A stretch of DNA of 41,211 bases, taken from the NCBI GenBank assembly GCA_937920555.1, contig CAKZTM010000011.1:1-41211 (forward strand), given 5' to 3'. Below the pieces are notes generated by a model. The model was not told the origin of the DNA. It did no database searches and saw only the letters and a program-made list of their open reading frames with translations. Positions 1 to 7,544 of this stretch are shown in pieces; the first letter of the stretch is position 1, and each line of letters begins with the position of its first letter. This DNA comes from an uncultured Paracoccaceae bacterium. Its GTDB lineage: Bacteria > Pseudomonadota > Alphaproteobacteria > Rhodobacterales > Rhodobacteraceae. The position numbers and the translations under genes are program-made.

Positions 1-411
1 TTCTCTATGCCGCAAGGTGGGCTTGAGGCTCTGAACGGCGACCCGCTTAACGTGCTCGGCTATCAATACGATCTGGCCTGTAACGGCTACGAGCTGATCT
101 CCGGCGCGATCCGGAACCACAAGCTCGATATCATGTACAAAGCCTTTGAGCTGGCCGGTTATGGCAAAGACGAAGTCGAAAAACGCTTCGGCGGCATGGT
201 CAAGGCGTTCCAATTCGGCGCACCACCCCACGGGGGCTGTGCGGCGGGTATCGACCGGATTGTGATGCTTCTGGCCGATGAGCAGAATATCCGCGAAGTG
301 ATCATGTTCCCCATGAACCAGCGCGCGGAAGATTTGATGATGGAGGCGCCCTCCGAGCCGCTCAACGAGCAGCTTCGCGAACTATCCTTGCGCGTTATCC
401 CGCAGGAGTAG
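1..411 (+). CDS. aspS: Aspartyl-tRNA synthetase, C-terminal part (partial)
   Basis: This is the last 136 codons of a class II aspartyl-tRNA synthetase, which charges tRNA-Asp (or tRNA-Asp/Asn in non-discriminating forms) in the cytoplasm. The reading frame is open from base 1, so the gene starts outside the window; the ATG at 7 is internal. Visible family landmarks are the [10 protein letters not shown] segment, the motif 3 region [16 protein letters not shown] with the ATP-binding arginine, the NIREVIMFP strand, and the usual C-terminal LREL-RV-I ending. Alphaproteobacteria commonly use the non-discriminating form when asparagine is made on the tRNA; this fragment cannot decide that. It converges on the next gene and overlaps its 3' end by about 30 bp. 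Confidence 0.95.
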   Translation, partial: FSMPQGGLEALNGDPLNVLGYQYDLACNGYELISGAIRNHKLDIMYKAFELAGYGKDEVEKRFGGMVKAFQFGAPPHGGCAAGIDRIVMLLADEQNIREVIMFPMNQRAEDLMMEAPSEPLNEQLRELSLRVIPQE

Positions 412-957
412 GCGCCGCCGCGTCACATGAAACCCGGTTAGCCCAAGCATGACCAGAAATGGCAAAAAGACGGGCGGGACCGGGACCGCGGCCATTTGCA
501 GCTCTAACGTGCCGGTCAAATGTGTGTTGGTATCGTCATTGGTGGCGAACATGCGGAAGTGAAAATCAGTGGGGCGCTTGTTTTTAAGGGTAAGCCCCCG
601 ACCCTCGTATAAAAAACCGTCGCGGCCAGAGCGTGCATCAAGCAATTGTTGATCCTCAGCCCGCAAAATGCTCGCCGCTTGTTGCCGGTCATGGCTGCCA
701 TTGTAATCCCAGTCGAACATGTGGTTGCCAGCAGCAAAGTCATGGCCGATCAAGTCCCACTCAAACACTCCGTAATTGTTTCTGACATCCAGATTATAGG
801 TGAAAAAGACCTTATTTCCTTTGACGATCAGACTTGTTTCGCCGGGGCCTTCCACGCTCCAATGTACGGCGTTTGCAGGATAGGACATCAGGCTGATGGC
901 AATCAAAATCAGGGTGCTTGGGCGGCTGAACAGCCTATGAAAAAGAGTTCGAACCAT
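382..957 (-). CDS. VPLPA-CTERM-type exported protein
   Basis: A 191-residue secreted protein of unknown function. The first 30 residues form a signal peptide (basic start, hydrophobic core, PANA cleavage-like end). The middle is polar and looks like a folded extracellular beta domain. The C-terminus has the tripartite sorting signal seen in exosortase substrates: VPVPP at about residue 158, a hydrophobic segment, then RRR about residue 180. This is the VPLPA-CTERM variant typical of Rhodobacteraceae; its processing enzyme is not in this window. An in-frame ATG exists at 984, but I chose the ATG at 957 because AGGAG lies 7 nt before it and the signal peptide then begins properly. It converges with aspS, overlapping 30 bp. 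Function cannot be assigned. Confidence 0.75.
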   Translation of the reverse strand: MVRTLFHRLFSRPSTLILIAISLMSYPANAVHWSVEGPGETSLIVKGNKVFFTYNLDVRNNYGVFEWDLIGHDFAAGNHMFDWDYNGSHDRQQAASILRAEDQQLLDARSGRDGFLYEGRGLTLKNKRPTDFHFRMFATNDDTNTHLTGTLELQMAAVPVPPVFLPFLVMLGLTGFHVTRRRLLLRDNAQG

Positions 958-1080
958 GCTGCTGCTCCTGATTTCTGAGATCAAAACGACGTTGGGCGGG
1001 GGTCTCCCGCGCTTGCCACAATCTGGCCATAATTGTTTAAAGTTCAGTTACCCGCAGGGGCAAAAACTGCGCCTTGCGCC

Positions 1081-1102
1081 AAATAAAAGGCCCGCAAGGG
1101 CC
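1081..1102 (-). terminator. Intrinsic terminator with no evident gene upstream
   Basis: Read on the minus strand, GGCCC-TTGC-GGGCC is followed by TTTTATTT. A second perfect 7-bp hairpin (ATCGGCA/TGCCGAT, 1123-1142) sits just upstream on the same strand. No credible minus-strand gene lies between here and 1300, so this may end a small RNA transcribed leftward from around 1250. The region 958-1298 otherwise holds only the CtrA-type box described separately. Confidence 0.5.
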
Positions 1103-1219
1103 GGGTCACAGCTGTTTTGGTGATCGGCATTCCCTTGCCGATGTAACAAAGTTGGCCAAAATGAGTTGATGTCACGCCAAGAAAGGCTAAATTTGGAGAA
1201 CTCTTGCGCCAAAGGGATG

Positions 1220-1235
1220 TTAACCAGTCGTTAAC
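1220..1235. promoter_or_regulatory. CtrA-type binding site (TTAA-N7-TTAAC)
   Basis: The sequence TTAACCAGTCGTTAAC is an exact match to the alphaproteobacterial CtrA consensus TTAA-N7-TTAA and reads almost the same on both strands. It lies 63 bp upstream of the small ORF at 1299 and also upstream (in the leftward sense) of the orphan terminator at 1081. Site identity is inference from consensus only. Confidence 0.55.
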
Positions 1236-1298
1236 CCTGTGGGGCAAAGAGTAGAGGGCATTGGATTGCTTGGGGACACGACTCGGAGGACCCGGTAC

Positions 1299-1400
1299 AT
1301 GACCGAAGATGCAGGCGAATTTAACCCGATTATTCTGTTTGGGATCGTTGTGGCAGTGTTTGCCAACGAATATTTCAGCGTTTTGGCGCTGATGTCCTAA
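1299..1400 (+). CDS. 33-residue membrane microprotein
   Basis: A short ORF below the usual gene-finder limit. It begins with ATG preceded by a good Shine-Dalgarno sequence (GGAGGA at 1285-1290, 8 nt spacer) and ends with TAA at 1398. The product has an acidic, soluble first 7 residues (MTEDAGEF) and then one hydrophobic segment from about residue 10 to 32, long enough to cross a membrane once, interrupted by NEY near residue 23-25. A CtrA-type box lies upstream. I do not recognise a family. The ribosome binding site, single TM shape and independent spacing from allE (166 bp to its GTG) are the support; chance occurrence is possible. Confidence 0.45.
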   Translation: MTEDAGEFNPIILFGIVVAVFANEYFSVLALMS

Positions 1401-1566
1401 ACACGGTACGCTCCATTTTGACGTTTGACGGGACGGTGCGCTTCTCGCGACCGAGCCTGTCTGGCGTCAACTATCAAAAAACTCCGAAGATTGCTTTTTG
1501 CAATCCACCCCTTGGCGTGGCATCGGTTTCGCGCGATTTTGGACCTCCTGAATATTGGAGCCCAAA

Positions 1567-2400
1567 GTGACCAAGTCCAAGTATTTCGCGCCCACGGGTG
1601 GCCATCCTGCCCAGACAGAATTGCTCACAGATCGGGCCGTCTTTACGGATGCCTATGCGGTCATTCCCAAAGGCACAATGCGCGATATTGTGACCAGTTT
1701 TCTGCCATTTTGGGACGATACGCGGCTTTGGGTGATTGCGCGTCCGCTAAGCGGGTTCTCGGAGACATTCTCTCAATATATCATGGAAGTGCAGCCGGGT
1801 GGGGGCTCTGCGCGACCTGAAATGGACCCGCAGGCGCAAGGGGTTTTGTTTGTGGTGGAGGGCTCCATCAGCGTGACGTTTGACGGCGCAATCCATGTGA
1901 TGGGCGAGGGCGGTTACGCCTATTTGCCTGCGGGCCTTGAATGGACGCTCAGCAATGACAGTGACGCGGTTGCGCGGTTCCATTGGATCCGAAAAGCCTA
2001 TGAGGCGGTGGAAGGGCTGGAGCATCCCGAGCCCTTTGTGACCAACGAGGCCGATGTTGCCCCAACCGTCATGCCGGATACTGACGGTAAATGGGCGACT
2101 ACGCGGTTTGTGGACCCGACCGATATGCGCCACGATATGCACGTCACCATCGTCACGTTTCAGCCCGGCGCGGTGATTCCGTTTTGTGAAACCCATGTGA
2201 TGGAACACGGGCTTTACGTGCTGGAGGGCAAGGCGGTCTACCGGCTCAATCAAGACTGGGTAGAGGTGGAGGCGGGCGATTACATGTGGCTTCGCGCATT
2301 TTGCCCGCAGGCCTGCTATGCGGGTGGGCCGGGGCCGTTCCGGTACTTGCTTTACAAGGATGTAAACCGTCATATGAAACTGACGCGGCCGATGGGATAG
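1567..2400 (+). CDS. allE: (S)-ureidoglycine aminohydrolase
   Basis: A 277-residue bicupin that converts (S)-ureidoglycine to (S)-ureidoglycolate and ammonia in the ureide branch of purine degradation. The second cupin carries the known metal-binding pattern E-x-H-x3-H (ETHVMEH, about residues 208-214) and a later glutamine in CPQACYAG (about 248), matching the manganese site of characterised homologues. The N-terminal region ALTDRAVFTDAYAVIPKG-like segment and the overall length also fit. An in-frame TTG at 1555 is possible, but GTG at 1567 has TTGGAG 6 nt upstream and is preferred. A perfect small hairpin (GATTGC-TTTTT-GCAATC, 1489-1505) lies upstream. It is followed after 27 bp by the aldolase gene, so the two probably form an operon. 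Allantoate amidohydrolase, which would supply the substrate, is not in the window. Confidence 0.9.
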   Translation: MTKSKYFAPTGGHPAQTELLTDRAVFTDAYAVIPKGTMRDIVTSFLPFWDDTRLWVIARPLSGFSETFSQYIMEVQPGGGSARPEMDPQAQGVLFVVEGSISVTFDGAIHVMGEGGYAYLPAGLEWTLSNDSDAVARFHWIRKAYEAVEGLEHPEPFVTNEADVAPTVMPDTDGKWATTRFVDPTDMRHDMHVTIVTFQPGAVIPFCETHVMEHGLYVLEGKAVYRLNQDWVEVEAGDYMWLRAFCPQACYAGGPGPFRYLLYKDVNRHMKLTRPMG

Positions 2401-2427
2401 CCGCAAAGGCATACCCGGAGACACATC

Positions 2428-3588
2428 ATGAGCGACCTGGGATTTGAAGGTCTGGCGGTCGGATACGACATTCCCGCTTTGCCGGGAATGGATGTGGGGC
2501 AGGTGGAAACGCCGTGCCTTATCCTCGATCTTGATGCGCTGGAGCGCAATATCACCAAGATGGGTGCATTTGCTCAAACCATGGGCGTGGCGCATCGGGC
2601 TCATGGCAAAATGCACAGATCGGTCGATGTGGCGGCTTTGCAGATGCGGCTGGGCGGTGCCTGCGGAGTGTGTTGCCAGAAGGTGTCCGAGGCAGAGGCG
2701 TTCGTGCGCGGCGGGATCACGGATGTGCTGATCTCTAATCAAATTACCCAATTGTCAAAGATCGACCGGATGGCACGGCTCCCGCAAATGGGCGCGCGTA
2801 TCTGCGTGTGTGTGGACGACCTGCGCAATGTGGCGGACTTGTCGGCGGCGGCCCAGCGGCACGGCACGCATTTGGGCTGTCTTGTGGAAATGGAGGTGGG
2901 CGCTGAGCGTTGCGGGGTGATCACAAGCCAAGATGCGGTTGAGATTGCGCGCGCGATCACGGACGCGCCGGGCCTGACATTTGAGGGCATCCAAGCCTAT
3001 CAGGGTGCCATGCAGCATGTTTTGCACCACAGGGACAGACAGGCAGAAGCCGCGCGTGTTATCGCCAAGGTTAGCGATGTGCTCCAAGCGATGACGGGGG
3101 CTGGGCTGAAGGTTGAGACTGTGACCGGTGCGGGGACAGGCTCGTTCCAGTTTGAAGGCGCATCTGGGATCTATACGGAGCTGCAATGCGGCTCTTATGC
3201 GTTTATGGACGCGGATTACGGGCGTGTGCTTGATGGTGCGGGCGACAGGTTGGATCAGGGGACGTGGGAAAACGCGCTCTTTGTGCTGACCAGTGTGATG
3301 TCCCATGTGAAAGCCGACAGGGCCGTGGTGGATGCGGGACTAAAGGCGCTGTCAGTTGATAGTGGTCTGCCGGTGGTGTTTGGCCGCGAAGATCTGGAAT
3401 GCCTAAATTGCTCGGACGAGCATGCGGTGATCCGTGATCCGGACGCTGTGCTTGGCATCAATGAGCAGGTCAAACTGGTGCCGGGGCACTGCGATCCGAC
3501 CTGCAATCTGCATGATTGGTATGTGGGCGTCCGCGGCAACAAGGTAGAGGTCGTGTGGCCCGTGTCCGCCCGTGGTAAATCCTACTGA
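2428..3588 (+). CDS. BhcC-like 3-hydroxyaspartate aldolase (DSD1-family, PLP)
   Basis: A 386-residue fold-type III PLP enzyme of the D-threonine aldolase/DSD1 family. The PLP lysine is expected at K61 in RAHGKMHRS, and the C-terminal metal ligands are His354 and Asp356 in GHCDPTCNLHDW. Length and the GHCDPT motif resemble beta-hydroxyaspartate aldolase BhcC, which joins glyoxylate and glycine (or the reverse cleavage); other family members cleave D-threonine or D-3-hydroxyaspartate. It sits 27 bp after allE with its own GGAG ribosome site, so glyoxylate from ureide breakdown is the natural candidate substrate. The other bhc genes (aminotransferase, dehydratase, iminosuccinate reductase) are not in the window, so a full beta-hydroxyaspartate cycle here is not shown. 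Exact stereospecificity is uncertain. Confidence 0.75.
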   Translation: MSDLGFEGLAVGYDIPALPGMDVGQVETPCLILDLDALERNITKMGAFAQTMGVAHRAHGKMHRSVDVAALQMRLGGACGVCCQKVSEAEAFVRGGITDVLISNQITQLSKIDRMARLPQMGARICVCVDDLRNVADLSAAAQRHGTHLGCLVEMEVGAERCGVITSQDAVEIARAITDAPGLTFEGIQAYQGAMQHVLHHRDRQAEAARVIAKVSDVLQAMTGAGLKVETVTGAGTGSFQFEGASGIYTELQCGSYAFMDADYGRVLDGAGDRLDQGTWENALFVLTSVMSHVKADRAVVDAGLKALSVDSGLPVVFGREDLECLNCSDEHAVIRDPDAVLGINEQVKLVPGHCDPTCNLHDWYVGVRGNKVEVVWPVSARGKSY

Positions 3589-3598
3589 AATGCCCGCT

Positions 3599-3616
3599 TT
3601 AAAGCGGAACGCTCTA
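3599..3616 (-). repeat. Dispersed 18-bp repeat, copy A
   Basis: Minus-strand sequence TAGAGCGTTCCGCTTTAA, 10 bp after the aldolase stop codon. It shares the TAGAGCGTTYYGC core with copies at 3961, 4049 (TAAAGCGTTTTGC) and 9994, all next to gene ends. Such short, dispersed intergenic repeats are common in alphaproteobacteria; function unknown. Confidence 0.55.
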
Positions 3617-3651
3617 GGGTTTGAGGCAAATTCGGGATCCCCGACAGTAGA

Positions 3652-3687
3652 GCCTCCTAAAAAACCTGCAACGCCCTTTTAGGAGGC
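3652..3687. repeat. Inverted repeat, 11-bp perfect arms
   Basis: GCCTCCTAAAA (3652-3662) is mirrored exactly by TTTTAGGAGGC (3677-3687) around a 14-nt loop. It follows the aldolase gene by 63 bp and could end that transcript or protect its 3' end, although no T-tract follows the hairpin. The gene-free stretch 3589-4063 also holds the palindrome at 3843, a minus-strand terminator and the dispersed repeat copies. Confidence 0.6.
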
Positions 3688-3842
3688 CGCCCGGTCAAGC
3701 GACCTGATATCGGTGCGGTAGGTATTGGCCCTTGTGATCCAGAATAAGTGGCCGATGCTCTAGCGCCTGATACTATAGTTAATTTCCCTTAACTTTTGGC
3801 AGTAATGTGGATTTTTCATGCATGATTTCAAACGCCTAACAT

Positions 3843-3866
3843 TTCTACTTTTCTAGAAGAGTAGAA
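3843..3866. promoter_or_regulatory. 24-bp near-perfect palindrome, operator-like
   Basis: Two 12-bp halves (TTCTACTTTTCT and AGAAGAGTAGAA) mirror each other with one mismatched pair, centred on TCTAGA. It lies between two convergent genes, which is an odd place for an operator, so an unannotated transcript or a repeat remnant may be involved. Too AT-rich for a strong hairpin to be certain. Confidence 0.4.
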
Positions 3867-3901
3867 TCCGTCTCACCCGTCCCAAACCAAACCCGCAAAA
3901 G

Positions 3902-3928
3902 AAAAAAGGCGCCCCAACCGGTGCGCCT
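3902..3928 (-). terminator. Intrinsic terminator for the permease transcript
   Basis: Read on the minus strand, AGGCGC - 10-nt loop - GCGCCT is followed by an uninterrupted TTTTTT. It lies about 135 bp beyond the stop codon of the NCS2 permease and is the likely end of the leftward purine operon. Confidence 0.75.
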
Positions 3929-3960
3929 CTCTTCAACTGATAAAGCCTTTTAGACGGGCT

Positions 3961-4066
3961 TAGAGCGTTTCGCGTCAAACCCGGAACCACCTAAAGCTCT
4001 CTGAAATCAAAGATTTCAACGCGTTTGGTGATGCCTTCTGTCTCAAGTTAAAGGCAAAACGCTTTA
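3961..4066. repeat. 106-bp element with inverted copies B and D of the dispersed repeat
   Basis: Copy B (TAGAGCGTTTCGCGTCAA, 3961-3978, plus) and copy D (TAAAGCGTTTTGCCTTTA, 4049-4066, minus) face each other. Between them lies a perfect hairpin GAAATC-AAA-GATTTC (4003-4017). The right arm contains the stop codon of the permease gene, so the element is attached to the 3' end of that gene. Confidence 0.5.
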
Positions 4067-5500
4067 GCTGCCGCCAGGCAGCGATCCCGTCCCGTTCCCG
4101 GACATGCCGCCTGCAACTTCGTCTGTGGCCTCCGCCGATAGCTCCTCGGGCAGAATAAGATTGAGCACAATCGCGATCAACGCCGCCGGAAGAAGCCCGC
4201 TGGTCATCAAAATCCGAACCGCATCGGGCAAATACTGCACCGCCTTTGGATCGAGTTGCAGCCCCAGACCAATGGATAGTGCTATGGCGAAAATGACCAT
4301 GTTGCGCCGGTTCCAGTTTACATCCGACAACATGGAGATACCGGCGGCCACAACCATGCCGAACATCACAATCACACCGCCGCCCAGCACCTCGATGGGA
4401 ATTGTGCGAATGACCGCACCCACTTTTGGCACCAGACCACACAGGATCAGGAACAATGCACCAATGGTCACCACATGGCGGCTCATAACGCCGGTCATGG
4501 CGATCAGGCCCACGTTTTGGCTGAACGAGGTGTTGGGAAAGCCGCCGAACACTCCAGCGACCGCAGACCCCAGACCGTCAGCGTAAGTCGCGCCTTCGAT
4601 CTCCTTGTCGGTGGCTTCGCGCCCTGCACCGCCCTTGGTTATGCCCGAGACATCACCGACCGTCTCAACTGCCGATACAAACGCCATCAGACAAAATCCG
4701 ATGATCGCCGCAAAGCTCAGCTCAAAGCCGTATTTGAACGGAACCGGTAGTTGGAAAGCCGCCGCCCGGTCCCAGCTTGTGGAGATGCCCTCAAACGTGA
4801 CCATGCCCATCATCAGCGCGTAAAGATAACCCGCAATGATGCCGATAAAGACCGCCGATACCGACAACATGCCCTTGGTGAAGAATTTCAGCCCAAGGGT
4901 TACCAAAATAACCACAAGAGCAGCGGACCAGTTCAAAAGTGACCCATATTCCGGCTGGTCGATGGCAGGCACACCGCCCGCGGCATACTGAATGCCGACC
5001 TTCACCAGCGCCAAACCAATCATGGTCACCACCAGCCCGGTCACAAGCGGCGGCAAAGCAAAGCGAATTCGACCGATGAACGCCCCCAGAACCGTGTGGA
5101 ACAAACCTCCGATCAAAACGCCGCCAAACAAGGCCGGCAAAGCCTCTACACCCTTTCCAGCCACAAGCGGGATCATGATCGGGATAAACGCAAAAGACGT
5201 GCCCTGTACGATCGGAAGACGAGCACCCGCAGGCCCCAACCCAATGGTTTGGATCAGCGTCGCGACGCCAGCAAACAGCATCGACATTTGGATCAAATAG
5301 GTCATGTCCGGGAAGCCCTGCGCACCGGCGTCAGAGCCAAAGCCGAAACCTGCCGCCCCTGCGATGATGATCGCAGGCGTCACGTTGGACACAAACATCG
5401 CAAGCACATGCTGAATGCCCAAAGGCACCGCCTTGTGTAGTCCGGGTGTGTAATTGGGATCGCGGAGCTGCTCCGGCGTCCCAATGGAAGTATCTGTCAT
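4064..5500 (-). CDS. NCS2-family urate/xanthine permease
   Basis: A 478-residue inner-membrane proton-coupled purine transporter with about 14 hydrophobic segments. The NCS2 signature is QNVGLIAMTG in SFSQNVGLIAMTGVMSR; a final glycine at that position is typical of xanthine/urate carriers rather than uracil permeases. A conserved acidic residue occurs in AFVSAVETVGDVSG. The frame is open further upstream, but the ATG at 5500 has AGAGGG 9 nt before it and avoids overlap with allA. It lies 26 bp after allA in the leftward operon, which supports uptake of urate, xanthine or allantoin-pathway substrates. The C-terminus ends in a glycine-rich tail; the stop codon lies inside a dispersed repeat. 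Exact substrate is inferred. Confidence 0.88.
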   Translation of the reverse strand: MTDTSIGTPEQLRDPNYTPGLHKAVPLGIQHVLAMFVSNVTPAIIIAGAAGFGFGSDAGAQGFPDMTYLIQMSMLFAGVATLIQTIGLGPAGARLPIVQGTSFAFIPIMIPLVAGKGVEALPALFGGVLIGGLFHTVLGAFIGRIRFALPPLVTGLVVTMIGLALVKVGIQYAAGGVPAIDQPEYGSLLNWSAALVVILVTLGLKFFTKGMLSVSAVFIGIIAGYLYALMMGMVTFEGISTSWDRAAAFQLPVPFKYGFELSFAAIIGFCLMAFVSAVETVGDVSGITKGGAGREATDKEIEGATYADGLGSAVAGVFGGFPNTSFSQNVGLIAMTGVMSRHVVTIGALFLILCGLVPKVGAVIRTIPIEVLGGGVIVMFGMVVAAGISMLSDVNWNRRNMVIFAIALSIGLGLQLDPKAVQYLPDAVRILMTSGLLPAALIAIVLNLILPEELSAEATDEVAGGMSGNGTGSLPGGS

Positions 5501-5526
5501 GTCTAGTGTTCCCTCTGTTGGATCGT

Positions 5527-6042
5527 TTAGGTCGGCTGTTTTCGTGACAGCTCTTTGGTGGTCTCGATGGTCCAAACCTCATTGAACCAGTGTTCCTCCA
5601 GATTGGCACCCTCACCAATCCGGTCAATCACAGCAAAAACGCCCGGATCATGCAAAGGGCAGAGCACCCCATGCCAGACATTTAGGTGATAATTAATGCA
5701 AGTCCCCGGCTTTGCCCAAAAAATAAGCGGCATGCCTGGCGCGCCGCCCTGATCGGGGGCCACGATCACCAGATACGGGTTTTGGTGCATGGGCACGAAC
5801 GCCTGAGAGCCGTCCGGGTGCCGCTCCATCATCTCCAGCGTCATCGGCAAGCTGCGGGCTTGGGCTTGAAACAGACTGATCCCCGCCCGTCCGTCGCCAA
5901 AATCGAGCGCGGCCAGATCGTGAAACCGCCCGCACAAACCCTGATTGATGATTTTGTCCGGCGTGCCGTCCAAATCCAACACATCCCCAAATGGCGCAAA
6001 ACCCACCTTGGTCAGGGGCTGAGGGATGAGCGTTCTGGTCAC
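5527..6042 (-). CDS. allA: Ureidoglycolate lyase
   Basis: A 171-residue cupin-like enzyme that splits (S)-ureidoglycolate into glyoxylate and urea, the last step of ureide degradation. Family landmarks are FAPFGDVL near the start, ERHPDGSQAFVPM (about 73-85) and NYHLNVWHGVLCPL (about 116-129), which hold the metal and substrate residues. Length is the family norm. Its ATG overlaps the stop of the allantoinase fusion by 4 bp (ATGA), so the two are translationally coupled. Urea release implies a urease elsewhere. Together with AllE upstream it completes the route from ureidoglycine to glyoxylate. Confidence 0.93.
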   Translation of the reverse strand: MTRTLIPQPLTKVGFAPFGDVLDLDGTPDKIINQGLCGRFHDLAALDFGDGRAGISLFQAQARSLPMTLEMMERHPDGSQAFVPMHQNPYLVIVAPDQGGAPGMPLIFWAKPGTCINYHLNVWHGVLCPLHDPGVFAVIDRIGEGANLEEHWFNEVWTIETTKELSRKQPT

Positions 6043-7448
6043 GGCAGCAGGTCCATCAGACGAAACTCCGCGATCCGCTCCACCTGCTTGCAGGCGGCTG
6101 CAAACTCCGCGTCCCGGTCGCGTGCAACCCGCGCCTTGAAGGCCGCAAGAATACTGGCCTTGTCGTGATCGCGCACAGCAATGATAAACGGAAAGCCGTG
6201 CTTGGCCACGTAATCAGCGTTCATTTGGCTGAATGTCTCACGCTCTGTGTCGGTCAATGCATCCAACCCGGCTGAGGCCTGCTCATGGGTGCTTTGCGCC
6301 GTCAACCGCTTGGCCGCCGCCAGCTTTCCGGCCAAATCGGGGTGCGCGGTCAAAACGCCCAAACGTTGCTCGGGGGTGGAACTGCGAAAGACCCGGCACA
6401 GCGCGTTGTGCAGGCCAAGGGCGGTGTCATGGGCGGCACCCAGCTCCAGATCATAAGCCCCGTCGGCAATCCACGCGGAATGCTCAAAAACACCGCCATA
6501 AGCTGCCACAAACGCCTCGCGGTCCATCTCGCTGGGGCGGGCAAAGCGCCGGTGCGGATGGGTCTTGGCCCAATGATCGGCAATCTCTTCGCGGGTGGCA
6601 AACCACACCCCGTCATGGCTTTGCGCATATTCCAAGAAATGCTGCAACGCCTGCGCACGACCCGGACGCCCCATCAGACGACAATGCAAACCCACCGACA
6701 TCATCTTGGCTTGCCCGGCCTCACCTTCCCCGTAAAGCATGTCGAAACTGGCCTTGAGATATTCGAAAAACTGGGTGCCGGAATTGAACCCCTGAGGGGT
6801 GGCAAAGCGCATGTCATTGGCGTCCAGAGTGTAAGGCACGATCAATTGATCCCGCGCGCCCACTTCCATCCAATAGGGCAAATCATCCGCATAAGTGTCG
6901 GCCACATATTTGAACTGCCCGGTCTCAGAGGCCAACTGAACTGTCGTGTCCGAACACCGCCCGGTGTACCAACCGCGCGGAGGCGTGCCGGTGACTTCCG
7001 TGTGCAACCCAATGGCCTCGGCCATATCAGCCGCCTCCGCCTGAGGCGTGGCATCTTTGTACTCGATCCATTTAAGCCCGTGCGATGCGATCTCCCATCC
7101 GGCGTCTTGCATGGCGCGGACCTGAACCGGGGACCGTGCCAAAGCCGTCGCCACCCCGTAGACCGTAATGGGGATATCTTTGAGCAACCTGTGCAGCCGC
7201 CAAAATCCGGCCCGCGCACCATATTCGTAGATGCTTTCCATATTCCAGTGACGCTGGCCGGGCCAAGAGGCCGCGCCAACGATCTCGGACAAAAAAGCCT
7301 CCGAGGCGGCATCACCATGAAGGACGTTATTCTCGCCGCCTTCCTCGTAATTGAGCACAATCTGCACGGCAATTTTCGCACCGCCGGGCCAATTGGGATC
7401 CGGGGGCGTCTCACCATAACCAGACATGTCACGTGGGTAACGGCTCAT
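6039..7448 (-). CDS. puuE: Allantoinase PuuE fused to OHCU decarboxylase UraD
   Basis: A 469-residue two-domain protein. Residues 1 to about 300 are a polysaccharide-deacetylase-like allantoinase (PuuE): early motif GYGETPPDPNWPGG, VLNYEEGGE near 32-39, then EIASHG near 119-124 and GLHCRLMGRPGR near 253-264; this hydrolyses allantoin to allantoate without the usual amidohydrolase fold. Residues from about 303 to 469 are 2-oxo-4-hydroxy-4-carboxy-5-ureidoimidazoline decarboxylase: catalytic His323 in VFEHSAWIAD, HPDLAGK, THEQASAGL and GFPFIIAVRDHDK. One polypeptide thus makes (S)-allantoin and then opens it. The same fusion is known in some alphaproteobacteria. No hydroxyisourate hydrolase gene is present here, so that step must come from elsewhere or be spontaneous. 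Confidence 0.93.
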   Translation of the reverse strand: MSRYPRDMSGYGETPPDPNWPGGAKIAVQIVLNYEEGGENNVLHGDAASEAFLSEIVGAASWPGQRHWNMESIYEYGARAGFWRLHRLLKDIPITVYGVATALARSPVQVRAMQDAGWEIASHGLKWIEYKDATPQAEAADMAEAIGLHTEVTGTPPRGWYTGRCSDTTVQLASETGQFKYVADTYADDLPYWMEVGARDQLIVPYTLDANDMRFATPQGFNSGTQFFEYLKASFDMLYGEGEAGQAKMMSVGLHCRLMGRPGRAQALQHFLEYAQSHDGVWFATREEIADHWAKTHPHRRFARPSEMDREAFVAAYGGVFEHSAWIADGAYDLELGAAHDTALGLHNALCRVFRSSTPEQRLGVLTAHPDLAGKLAAAKRLTAQSTHEQASAGLDALTDTERETFSQMNADYVAKHGFPFIIAVRDHDKASILAAFKARVARDRDAEFAAACKQVERIAEFRLMDLLP

Positions 7449-7544
7449 CAGTCATCCCTTTATCGCTATTTCAATAGACCAGAAGATCATTGGCATTTTT
7501 CAAAAAAATGCGAAAGGACTGTCAGGAAATGCATGGACCCAGCG

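Noticed and set aside
1044..1247. 67-codon minus-strand ORF
   Set aside because: It crosses the orphan terminator at 1081-1102 and has no ribosome site or family.
1747..2751. 334-codon minus-strand open frame
   Set aside because: Antisense to allE and the aldolase; no recognisable domain.
3778..3793. TTAA-N6-TTAA that resembles a CtrA site
   Set aside because: Spacing is 6, not 7, and no start codon is nearby.
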